A stretch of DNA of 64,000 nt from RHKX01 sp964497825 (GTDB lineage Bacteria > Actinomycetota > Thermoleophilia > Solirubrobacterales > 70-9), in assembly GCA_964497825.1 (NCBI GenBank), contig CAZCFA010000004.1, positions 5,694 through 69,693 on the forward strand, given 5' to 3'. Every line of letters starts with the position of its first letter. Position 1 is the first letter of the stretch. Of the stretch, positions 17,613-33,300 are shown piece after piece. Below the pieces are notes generated by a model. The model did no database searches. It saw nothing but the letters and a program-made list of their open reading frames with translations, and was not told where the DNA came from. The translations under genes were made by a program, and so were the position numbers.

Positions 17613-19544
17613 ATGAGCGTCACCGAGCCGAGGCCGGCGCCGCCGAATCGCTTCTCACGGCCGCTGTTCGTCGTCGCGCCGCCGAGCTCGGGCGCGCGGG
17701 TGCTCACCGAGGGGCTCGCCGGATCGCCGTCGGCGTGGACCGCGGTGGGACCCGGGGGCGGCGCGGTGACCGACGAGATGGAGGGCCTCTCCCCCGCCGC
17801 CCGCGGCTGGGACAGCAACCGGCTGACCGCCACCGACGCGATCGGCGCCGAGCCCGCGGGCAGGCTGCGGGCGCTGATCTCGGCCGGCCTCCGCGACCGC
17901 TCCGGCGAGCCGCCGGCCGCCGACGCGGCCGGGCTGCGGCTGCTCGACGCGACGCCCGCGAACGCGCTGCGGATCCCGTTCCTGAACGCGATCTTCCCGC
18001 AGGCGATCTTCATCTACGTCCACCGCGACCCGCGCCAGAGCCTCGCCGGGATGCTCGAGGGCTGGCAGTCGGGCCGTCACGTCAGCTACCCCGAGCTGCC
18101 GGGCTGGGACGGCCCCCCCTGGTCCTATCCGCTGACGCCCGAATGGCGGGCGCTCGGCGGTAAGTCGCTGTCGGAGATCTGCGTCGCGCAGTGGGCGATG
18201 ACGATGCGGATCATGCTCGCCGACCTCGAGCGGCTGCCCGGCGAGCGCCGCTTCGCGGTCGACTTCGACGCGCTGCGCGCCGACCCGGGCGCGGAGCTGC
18301 GGCGACTCTGCGAGCTCACCGGGCTCGAGTGGGAGGACGGGATGGGCGCGACGATCGGCCGCGGTGCGCCCGAGACCTGGCGCCGGCGCGAGGCCGAGGT
18401 CGAGCAGGTGATCGCGGCCACCGGCGAGCTCGCCGAGCGCGCCCGGGCGCTGCTCGCCGAGCGCCCCGAGCAGCAGCGCCCGGTCGATCCGAGCTCGCCC
18501 GCGACCTCGCCGCTGCGCAGCGTCAACAGCGCCAACCTGGTCGAGATCCTCGACCAGCTCGGCAGCTCGCTGCTGCTCAGCACCTACCAGACCGGCAAGC
18601 TGGTCGCGGTCCGCCGGGACGGCGGTGGCGTCAACACGCACTTCCGTCAGTTCGAGAGCCCGATGGGGATCGACACGCGCGGCGGCCGGCTCGCCGTCGG
18701 CACCGCCTCGCAGGTCTGGGAGTACCACAACGTCCCGAGCCTGCTGTCGAAGCTGCAGCCCGCCGGCAAGCACGACGCCTGCTACGTGCCGCGCCACAGC
18801 CACTACACCGGCGACATCCGGATCCATGAGATCGCCTACGCCGGCGACGAGCTCTGGCTGGTCAACACCCGCTTCTCCTGCCTCTGCACGCTCGACGCCG
18901 AGCACAGCTTCGTGCCGCGCTGGCGGCCCCCGTTCATCACCGGCTACGCGGCCGAGGACCGCTGCCACCTGAACGGGCTCGCGGTCGTCGACGACGAGGT
19001 CCGCTACGTGACGATGCTGGGAGCGAGCGACGAGGCCGGCGGCTGGCGCGAGAACAAGGCCGACGGCGGGTTGATCATGGACGTCCCCTCGGCCGAGCCG
19101 GTCGTCGCTGGCCTGTCGATGCCGCACTCGCCGCGCTGGTACCGCGACCGGCTCTGGGTGCTCGAGTCGGGCGAGGGCACGCTGGCGGTCTGCGACCTCG
19201 ATGCGGGCACGGTCGAGACCGTCGCCGAGCTCCCCGGCTTCACCCGCGGGCTCAGCTTCCTCGGCCCGCTCGCCTTCGTCGGGCTCTCCGAGGTGCGCGA
19301 GTCGGCGACCTTCGGCGGGCTGCCCCTGACCGGTCGCCTGGAGGAGCGCCAGTGCGGGGTCTGGGTGGTCAACATCGAGACGGGCCAGACGATCGCCTTC
19401 CTCCGCTTCGAGGACCTCGTGCAGGAGATCTTCGCCGTCCACGCGCTACCGGGGGTCCGCTTCCCCGAGATCGCCGAGCACGGCTCCGAGGCCGTCAACC
19501 TCACCTTCGTGCTCCCCGACGAGGCGCTGGCGGAGGGCGCGTAG
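17613..19544 (+). CDS. Sulfotransferase fused to a TIGR03032-like domain
   Basis: 643 residues from the ATG at 17613. The N-terminal ~300 residues look like a PAPS-dependent sulfotransferase. PPSSGARVL occupies the 5'-phosphosulfate loop position and YVHRDPRQSLAGM the 3'-phosphate-binding RxxxxxxxS position. The C-terminal ~330 residues, from SVNSANLVEILDQLGSSLLLSTYQ, match the TIGR03032/DUF4915 type: beta-propeller-like, with YQTGKL, RHSHYTGDIRIHEIAY and RCHLNGLAV. TIGR03032 proteins often neighbour sulfotransferases, and here the two are one chain. It may act on a cell-surface glycan; substrate unknown. Confidence 0.7.
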   Translation: MSVTEPRPAPPNRFSRPLFVVAPPSSGARVLTEGLAGSPSAWTAVGPGGGAVTDEMEGLSPAARGWDSNRLTATDAIGAEPAGRLRALISAGLRDRSGEPPAADAAGLRLLDATPANALRIPFLNAIFPQAIFIYVHRDPRQSLAGMLEGWQSGRHVSYPELPGWDGPPWSYPLTPEWRALGGKSLSEICVAQWAMTMRIMLADLERLPGERRFAVDFDALRADPGAELRRLCELTGLEWEDGMGATIGRGAPETWRRREAEVEQVIAATGELAERARALLAERPEQQRPVDPSSPATSPLRSVNSANLVEILDQLGSSLLLSTYQTGKLVAVRRDGGGVNTHFRQFESPMGIDTRGGRLAVGTASQVWEYHNVPSLLSKLQPAGKHDACYVPRHSHYTGDIRIHEIAYAGDELWLVNTRFSCLCTLDAEHSFVPRWRPPFITGYAAEDRCHLNGLAVVDDEVRYVTMLGASDEAGGWRENKADGGLIMDVPSAEPVVAGLSMPHSPRWYRDRLWVLESGEGTLAVCDLDAGTVETVAELPGFTRGLSFLGPLAFVGLSEVRESATFGGLPLTGRLEERQCGVWVVNIETGQTIAFLRFEDLVQEIFAVHALPGVRFPEIAEHGSEAVNLTFVLPDEALAEGA

Positions 19545-19557
19545 GATCGGCGCCCCG

Positions 19558-19594
19558 GGGCGAGTTCTCCACGCTATCGGTGGTCAAGTCGCCC
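19558..19594 (+). repeat. 37-bp palindromic repeat, copy A
   Basis: It begins GGGCGAGTTCTCCAC and ends CGGTGGTCAAGTCGCCC. The outer arms (GGGCGA/TCGCCC) and inner arms (CCAC/GTGG) pair, leaving a ~6-base centre. It starts 14 bases past the sulfotransferase stop. The following bases (AGCACGGCGGAGCGG) resemble those after copy C. Confidence 0.8.
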
Positions 19595-19722
19595 AGCACG
19601 GCGGAGCGGTGGCCGCCTGGAGTCCAGGCCCGGGGCCGTCGCCAGCGCTCGTGCCGCCGTCCGTCGGCCGATGCCCGGCCGCCCACGGTCCGGCCGCCGC
19701 GCCACGGGCCCTCGTCGCCCCG

Positions 19723-19759
19723 GGGCGAGTTTTCCACGCTACCGGTGGTCAAATCGCCC
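19723..19759 (+). repeat. 37-bp palindromic repeat, copy B
   Basis: It begins GGGCGAGTTTTCCAC and ends CGGTGGTCAAATCGCCC. It has the same length and orientation as copy A, 165 bases downstream, and ends 107 bases before the AbiEi/DUF559 gene. Confidence 0.8.
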
Positions 19760-19866
19760 AGCGTGCTTCGCGGTGGCCGCGCCGCGCATGGATTGATTCG
19801 ATTCGGCGCCCGGATCATCACAGTGCGCCACCCACCCGTGACGGGTTCGGCGGCAGGATCGCGCGC

Positions 19867-20793
19867 ATGCTCGATCGCTGGCGCAGGACGTCCGAGATCG
19901 CCGCTCGGCAGCACGGCGTCGTCTCGGCCGCGCAACTTCTCGCCGCCGGCTTCACGCGGCGCGCGGTCGAGGTCGCCGTTGCCAACGGCCGCCTGATCCC
20001 GCTGCACCGGGGCGTCTACGGCGTCGGCCACCTGCAGCGGGACGTGCGCGCGCGGCGCGTGGCGGCGACGTTGGCCGCCGGCGAGGAGTCGTGGACCTCT
20101 CATCGCAGCGCCGTGGAGCATTTCCGCGTGCTGCCGGCCCGACGCGGGCCGATCCAGGTCACGGTGCCGAAGCGATCCGGCCGCATGCGTCGCAGCGGCT
20201 TGATCGTCCACCGGGCGAAGCTCGCAGCGGATGAGCGAACCGTCGTCGACGGTGTGCGCTGCACGACGATGAGCCGCGCCCTGCTCGACATATCGGCCGA
20301 GCGTCCGGGCGAGATCGAGCGCGCGATCAAGGCCGCGGGCGACCGCGAGCTGCTCAGCGTCAGCAACTGCCTGCTCCTGCTCGAGCGCTACCCGGGACGA
20401 CCGGGATCGCCCCTCCTGCGCCGCCTGCTGCTCGGAGAGGAGCCGGTGCCGGAGTTCACGCGCAGCGGACTCGAGCGGCGGATGTATCGGCTCTGCCGCT
20501 CGGCGGGGCTGCCGCTCCCGGACATGAACATCGACATCGCCGGCGCACGCGGCCTGCACGAGTGCGATGCGACATGGCCCCGGCACCGGCTGATCATCGA
20601 GTGCGACAGCCGCTGGCACGACAACCCGATCGCGGCGATCGACGACGCCCGTAAGGATCAGGACCTGACGCTGGCCGGCTGGCGGGTCCATCGCCTGCGC
20701 TGGGCGCAGATCGTCCTCGAGCCGGAGCTTTGTGCGCGGACGATCGGCCACCTGCTCGCGGAGCAGGCGAAGCTCGCCGGGATCGCCGCCTGA
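19867..20793 (+). CDS. AbiEi-type winged helix protein with a DUF559 (Vsr-like) nuclease domain
   Basis: 308 residues from the ATG at 19867. Residues ~8-60 resemble the AbiEi antitoxin winged helix (IAARQHGVVSAAQLLAAGF, IPLHRGVYGVG). Residues ~200-300 match DUF559, a PD-(D/E)XK/Vsr-like fold: E203, D234 (HECDATW), E245 and D247 in LIIECDSRWH with H251, D260/D264, and GWRVHRLRW at 271-279. All expected catalytic positions are present. The gene is flanked by palindrome copies A and B upstream and copy C downstream. No AbiEii-like toxin is adjacent. A solitary toxin-antitoxin remnant or a selfish nuclease are both possible. Confidence 0.8.
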   Translation: MLDRWRRTSEIAARQHGVVSAAQLLAAGFTRRAVEVAVANGRLIPLHRGVYGVGHLQRDVRARRVAATLAAGEESWTSHRSAVEHFRVLPARRGPIQVTVPKRSGRMRRSGLIVHRAKLAADERTVVDGVRCTTMSRALLDISAERPGEIERAIKAAGDRELLSVSNCLLLLERYPGRPGSPLLRRLLLGEEPVPEFTRSGLERRMYRLCRSAGLPLPDMNIDIAGARGLHECDATWPRHRLIIECDSRWHDNPIAAIDDARKDQDLTLAGWRVHRLRWAQIVLEPELCARTIGHLLAEQAKLAGIAA

Positions 20794-20943
20794 CGCAGGG
20801 TGCGTTCACGCGACGCCATCGCTCGAGTCCGCACGGGGCGCCGCCTGGCTCGCGGCTGAAGCCTCCACGGCCTGCTCGGCGACCGGCCGGGCGAGGTGGG
20901 CGATCGTCGGAAGGCGTCGCGACCGGCCCTGAAGCTCGACGCA

Positions 20944-20980
20944 GGGCGACTTTTCCACGTCATCGGTGGTCAACTCGCCC
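20944..20980 (+). repeat. 37-bp palindromic repeat, copy C
   Basis: It begins GGGCGACTTTTCCAC and ends CGGTGGTCAACTCGCCC, 150 bases past the AbiEi/DUF559 stop and in the same orientation as copies A and B. It is followed by AGCGCGGCGGAGCGG, nearly as after copy A. Confidence 0.8.
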
Positions 20981-21025
20981 AGCGCGGCGGAGCGGCGGGC
21001 GCGCCATGACGCACCCCGAAGCGCA

Positions 21026-21054
21026 GCGCGGCCGCCCGCGGAGGGCGGCCGCGC
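21026..21054. terminator. Strong hairpin downstream of rpoC
   Basis: GCGCGGCCGCCC and GGGCGGCCGCGC form a perfect 12-bp stem around a 5-base loop (21038-21042), 26 bases beyond the rpoC stop. It lacks a T tract, as is common for actinobacterial terminators. Confidence 0.65.
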
Positions 21055-21080
21055 CTGAACCGCAGCTCCGCTCGAGGCGC

Positions 21081-25169
<4,089 letters not shown>

Positions 25170-25228
25170 CTAGTGGCTCCTAGTCTTGGTCGAAAGTCCC
25201 CTGCTCGCTGCCGGCTGCCCGCTGAACG

Positions 25229-28759
<3,531 letters not shown>

Positions 28760-28859
28760 AGTCGAGCGACTCCTCAGGAGATCGGGGCTGGTCGAGTTGC
28801 ACGCGGCCCTGGCCGAGCGGACATCGAGAGTCCCGATGTGAGCCGACGCGCGACCGCTG

Positions 28860-28865
28860 AATATA
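28860..28865 (-). promoter_or_regulatory. Candidate -10 of rpoBC in an AT-rich patch
   Basis: The minus strand reads TTTTGTTATATTC, with TATATT as -10, in the only strongly AT-rich patch of the rplL-rpoB gap (28760-28965). The rpoB leader would be about 95 bases. GC-rich inverted repeats before the T-rich run (about 28880-28921) could also make this the rplL terminator, with read-through. Confidence 0.35.
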
Positions 28866-28965
28866 ACAAAAGCGGTTGCGCGGGTTGGGGCGCGCGCCCG
28901 CAGCCGGGGCCCGGAGGCCCGGTCGACCGCCCCCGGGCGGCGCCGGCGCCTCCGCCCCGCGCCTC

Positions 28966-29355
28966 CTACTTGAGCTCGACCGAGCCGCCGGCCTCCTCGA
29001 TCTCGGCCTTGAGCTTGTCGGCCTCCTCGCGCTCGATGCCCTCCTTGACCGGGCCCGGCGCCTCGTCGACGACGGCCTTCGCCTCCTTGAGGCCGAGGCC
29101 GGTGGCGGCGCGGACCGCCTTGATCACCTGGATCTTCTTCTCGCCGGCGTCGGTGAGGATCACGTCGACGGTGCCGCTCTCCTCCTCCTCGGCGGCGCCG
29201 CCGTCAGCGGCGGCCGCGGCCGGGGCGGCGGCGGCGACCGCGGCCGCCGACACGCCGAACTCCTCCTCGAGCGCCTTGATCCGCTCGGAGAGCTCGAGCA
29301 CGGAGATGCTCTTCAGCTCCTCGATCCACTTCTCGGTCGTCAGCGTGTCTGCCAT
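28966..29355 (-). CDS. rplL: 50S ribosomal protein L7/L12
   Basis: 129 residues. The N-terminal dimerisation helix region (KSISVLELSERIKALEEEFG), an Ala-rich hinge (about residues 35-55) and the conserved C-terminal domain (KIQVIKAVRAATGLGLKEAKAVVDEAP) are present. Multiple L7/L12 dimers on L10 form the stalk that recruits GTPase factors. It lies 5 bases after rplJ. Confidence 0.99.
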   Translation of the reverse strand: MADTLTTEKWIEELKSISVLELSERIKALEEEFGVSAAAVAAAAPAAAAADGGAAEEEESGTVDVILTDAGEKKIQVIKAVRAATGLGLKEAKAVVDEAPGPVKEGIEREEADKLKAEIEEAGGSVELK

Positions 29356-29360
29356 TGCGT

Positions 29361-30137
29361 TCAGTCCTCCTTGTCGTCCGCGCCGGCCTCGTCGCCGTCC
29401 GCGGGGGTCTCATCAGCTTTGGGTGGCGGCGCTTCGCCGCCGTCGGCCTCGGGTTCTGCGGGCTCCGGCTCGGCGGCGGTCGCCGCTTCGCCGGCCTCGG
29501 GCTCATCGCCCTCGGGCGTCGCCGCCTCGGCGCCGGCCTCCGGCTCCGCCTCGGCGGCGCCCTCCGTCCCCCCGGCCTCGGGCTCGGCGGCGCCGGCCTC
29601 GGGCTCGGCGGCAGCGCCGCCGATCAGGCCCTGCTCGGCAACCTGGCCGAGCTGCGCGGCGAGCCCCTGGACGAGCTGGTTCAGGGTCCGGGCGAGGCCG
29701 GTCAGCGGGCTCGCCGTCAGCCCGACGAGCTGGCCGCGGAGCTGGTCGAGGCCGGGCAGGCGGGCGATCGCCGCGAACTGCTCGGCGCTCAGCACCGCCC
29801 CGTCCATCAGCCCGCCCTTGTAGGTGGGGACGCCGTGCTCCCTGACGAAGTCGGAGATCGTCTTCGCGGCGACGACGGCGTCGCCACGGACGTAGGTGAG
29901 CGCGGTCGGGCCGGCCAGGTGCTGGTCGAGCTCGGCCACCCCGGCGCCCTCGGTGGCGCGCTTGGCGAGCCGGTTCTTGACGACGCTGAACGAGGCGTCG
30001 GCCGCGCCGAGCCTGCTGCGCAGCTCCGCCGCCTGCGGCACCGAGATCCCCCGGTAGTCGACGGCGAAGACGGCGCTGGAGCGCTCCAGCTCGGCGCCGA
30101 TCTCGGCGACCGCTGCTGCCTTCTGTTCTCTCTGCAT
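29361..30137 (-). CDS. rplJ: 50S ribosomal protein L10 with a long acidic tail
   Basis: 258 residues, against about 165-180 usually. The L10 core spans residues ~1-165: FAVDYRGISVPQAAELRSRLG, VVKNRLAKRA, then TYKGGLMDG. It is followed by the C-terminal helix that binds L7/L12 (LNQLVQGLAAQLGQVAE). The final ~85 residues are almost only Glu, Ala, Pro, Gly and Asp. L10 is the stalk base and, with L7/L12, represses its own mRNA through the leader just upstream. Confidence 0.97.
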   Translation of the reverse strand: MQREQKAAAVAEIGAELERSSAVFAVDYRGISVPQAAELRSRLGAADASFSVVKNRLAKRATEGAGVAELDQHLAGPTALTYVRGDAVVAAKTISDFVREHGVPTYKGGLMDGAVLSAEQFAAIARLPGLDQLRGQLVGLTASPLTGLARTLNQLVQGLAAQLGQVAEQGLIGGAAAEPEAGAAEPEAGGTEGAAEAEPEAGAEAATPEGDEPEAGEAATAAEPEPAEPEADGGEAPPPKADETPADGDEAGADDKED

Positions 30138-30144
30138 CGCTGTC

Positions 30145-30312
30145 CTGTCCGGGTCGGGTTGTGAAGGTCTCGTACCGAACGAGAAGAGCCCGCACGCGGG
30201 CGGGCTCGGACAGGCTGACTGCCGGCTCCACCTGCGCCGGCCGCGCCCGTCGGTGATTCGGTCCGGGCGGTTAAGGGGCTATCGCCCCGCCTGCGGTCTT
30301 CGGCTTCGGGAC
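30145..30312 (-). ncRNA. Ribosomal protein L10 leader
   Basis: The leader runs from about 30312 to just before rplJ. On the minus strand it has the actinobacterial L10-leader blocks (CCGAAGACCGCAGG, CCTTAA, GGCGCAGGTGG). A junction follows. The outer stem CTGTCCG/CGGACAG (30207-30213 with 30145-30151) encloses two hairpins: GAGCCCGC/GCGGGCTC (30186-30207) and TCTCGT/ACGAGA (30168-30184). L10-L7/L12 binding here would repress rplJL. Boundaries are approximate. Confidence 0.75.
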
Positions 30313-30317
30313 GCTGC

Positions 30318-30323
30318 AGTGTA
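30318..30323 (-). promoter_or_regulatory. Candidate -10 of the rplJL operon
   Basis: TACACT on the minus strand sits just upstream of the L10 leader. No clear -35 is seen. It would let rplJL be transcribed independently of the secreted-protein gene upstream. Confidence 0.4.
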
Positions 30324-30353
30324 GGGGACCGCTCGTTGCGGCGGCGGCCGGCC

Positions 30354-33300
30354 TCAGCAGGCGCGGGCGACCTTCTTCTTCGCCTTCTTCAGCTTCTTCT
30401 TCGCCTTCTTCAGCTTCTTCTTCCCCTTCTTCTTGGCGCCCCTGCTCTTCGCCTTCTTCAGCTTCGACTTCGCCTTCTTGGTCGCCTTCTTCGCCTTCTT
30501 CAGCTGCGCCCGGGCGGCGTCGCAGGCGCCGTCGTCGGGCGGGTCGGCCTGCGGCGGCGTGACGGCGACGCTGAAGCCGCGCGTCGCCGGCGTCGGGTCG
30601 ACGTTGCCGACCGCGTCGATCGCGCGGACCGCGAAGCTGTGGGCGCCGTTGGCGAGCGCGCTCAACGTCCGCGGCGAGCCGCAGGGGGCGAAGCCGCCGC
30701 CGTCGAGCTTGCACTCGAAGCTCGAGCCGGGCTCGCTCGCGTGGAACGCGAACGCCGCCGTGCCGGTCGCGATCGTGCCGCTCGGGCCGGAGTCGATCAC
30801 GGTCTCGGGTGGGGTCGTGTCGATCGCCACCGTGAACGTCCGCGTCGCCGGCGTCGGGTCGGTGTTGCCGTTCGGGTCGGTCGCCTGCACGGCGAAGCTG
30901 TGGGCGCCGTCGCCGAGGCCGCTCAGCGCCCGCGGCGAGCTGCAAGGCTCGAAGCCGCCGCCGTCGAGCTCGCACTCGAACGTCGAGCCGGACTCGTTCG
31001 AGGCGAAGCCGAAGCTGGTCGCGGCGGTCGCGATCGTCGCGCCCTCGCCGGGGCCGGAGGTGATCGTCGTCTCCGGCGGCGTGTGGTCGGAGGTGTCGAC
31101 GCTGAACCCGCGGGTCGCCGCCGAGCCGTCGACGTTGCCGGCGCCGTCGGTCGCCCGGACCGCGAAGCTGTGGGCGCCGTTGGCGAGCGAGGTCAGCTTC
31201 TTCGGCGAGCCGCAGGGCATGAAGGCGCCGCCGTCGAGCTTGCACTCGAAGCTCGAGCCGGACTCGCTGCTGCTGAACGAGAACGTCGCCGCGGCGGTCG
31301 TGATCGTCTCGCCCTCGGCCGGGCCACCGGTGATCGTCGTCTCCGGGGCAACGGTGTCGACGGTGAACGGCCGCGTCGCCGTGTCGCTGTTGCCGGCCGA
31401 ATCGGTGGCGCGCACGCGGAACGTCTGCGCGCCCTCGCCGAGGTCGGTCGCGGGCGTGTGGGCGTTGCCGGGGCCCGAGCAGGGGCCGAAGGCCGGCGCC
31501 CCGGCGTCGATCGAGCACGTGACCGTGGCCCCCGGCTCGGGGTCGAAGCTGAAGGTCGGGCGGGCGTTGGCGGTCAGGCCGCTGGGACCGCCGGTGATCG
31601 CGATCGACGGCGGCGTCGTATCGACCGAGAAGGTCCGCGTCGCGACCGCCGAGTTGCCGACGGCGTCGGTGGCGCGGACCCGGAAGGTGTAGGAGCCCGG
31701 CGCCAGGTCGGAGCCGGGCTGGTGCTCGGTCGCGGCCGAGCAGGGCCCGTAGGCGGCGCTGCCGGAGTCGATCGAGCACTGCACCGAGGCGCCGGCCTCG
31801 GCGCTGAAGTCGAAGCTCGGCCGCACCTCGTTGGTCGGGCCGTTGGGGCCGCCGTCGACCGACACCGGCGGCGGCGTCGTGTCGACGCTGAACGGGCGGG
31901 TCGCGGTCTGCGTGCCGGCCGCGTTGCTGACCCGGACGCGGAAGCTGTAGGAGCCGTCGGCGAGGTTCGAGGCGGGCGTGTGCGCGAGCTGGTTCGAGCA
32001 GGGGCCGAAGCTCGCGCTGCCGCTGTCGATCGAGCACTCGACCGCGCCGCCGCCGGTGCGGGTGAAGGTGAAGGTCGGGGTCGCGTCGGCGGTCGCTCCG
32101 TCGGGCCCGGAGCTGATCGAGACCGTCGGCGCCTGGGTCGCGTCGAGGTCGGCGTCGATCCCGCCCTGGTCGGCCGGGGCGCTGACGCTGACCGTGCTCG
32201 CGGCGGCGAACGTCGCGTCGTCGTCGAAGAACTCCTCCGAGAGCTGGTCGAGCGAGCAGGAGCCGTCGAAGTAGACCTTGTAGCCGCCGCTCGCGAGCCC
32301 GCTCAGCGAGTAGCCGCCGTCGGCGCCGGCCTGCGTGACGGCGACCGGGAAGACCGCGTCGGCGACCGGGAAGGCGCTGACGCAGACGTCGGCGGCGGGG
32401 GCGGAGCCCTCCATCGTCACGGTCCCCGAGATCGATCCGGCGGCGGCGAGCTCGGCGTCGACGTCCTGTGCCTGCAGGCCCTCCTCGACCTCGACGTCGG
32501 TGGCGCCGCTGAACGTCGCCGAGTCGTTGTAGAACTCGGTCGCCAGCGCCGCGCCGCCGCCGCAGTCGCGGAACTCGACCTTGTAGAACCCCGGCGAGAG
32601 CGGGTTGATCTCGTAGTAGCCGTCAGCGTCGGTGCCGTTCATCATCAGCTCCTGCCCGTCGGCGCTCAGCGCCGAGACGCAGATGTCGGCGGCCGGGGCG
32701 CCGCCGGGACCGGTGACGTGGCCGCTGATCGCGCCCGAGGAGGCGAGCGTGGCGTCGATCCCGGCGCTCGGCGCGCCGGCGCTGACCGTGATCGGATCGG
32801 CCGCCTCGAGCGTCGCCTTGTCAGCGTAGAACTCGTCGACGTAGCCGAGCCCGGAGCAGTCGACGAAGTGGATCCGGTAGGGGCCCGGCGTCAGCCCGCT
32901 GATCTCGTAGCCGCCGGCCGCGCCGGTCGTCGCGTTGGCGATCTCGCTGCCGCCGGCGTCGAAGGCGGCCACGCAGATGCCCTGCAGCGGCTCGGCGGCG
33001 GGGCCGCTGACGGTGCCGGTGATCGAGCCGTTCTCGAGCAGGCTGGCGTCGATCCCGGTCACGTCCTCCTCGCGCCCGACCGCGACCGGGTCGGCGCCGG
33101 CGGGGTCGGCGGAGTCGTTGTAGTACTCGGTCGCGTAGGCGTTGTTGGTGCAGTCGCTGAACTCGATGACGTAGGAGCCCGGGTCGAGGCCGGCGATCGT
33201 GTAGCTGCCGCCGGCGACCGTGGTCGCGCCGCCGGCGACCTCGCCGCCGGCCGGGCTCGCGGTGACGCAGATGTCCGCCAGCGGCGCCAGCGTCGCGTCG

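Larger units (their letters stand above)
19545..19866. other. 322-base non-coding gap with two palindromic repeats
   Basis: No gene is supported here. The gap holds repeat copies A and B (listed separately), a GC-rich stretch between them and a less GC-rich stretch (about 19780-19830) just before the AbiEi/DUF559 gene that could contain its promoter. Confidence 0.6.

Noticed and set aside
19558..19759. CRISPR array at the 37-bp repeats
   Set aside because: Only two nearby copies, 165 bases apart, with no regular spacers and no cas genes.
19867..20793. Complete AbiE toxin-antitoxin system
   Set aside because: Only the AbiEi-like domain is present and it is joined to DUF559; no AbiEii nucleotidyltransferase gene is adjacent.
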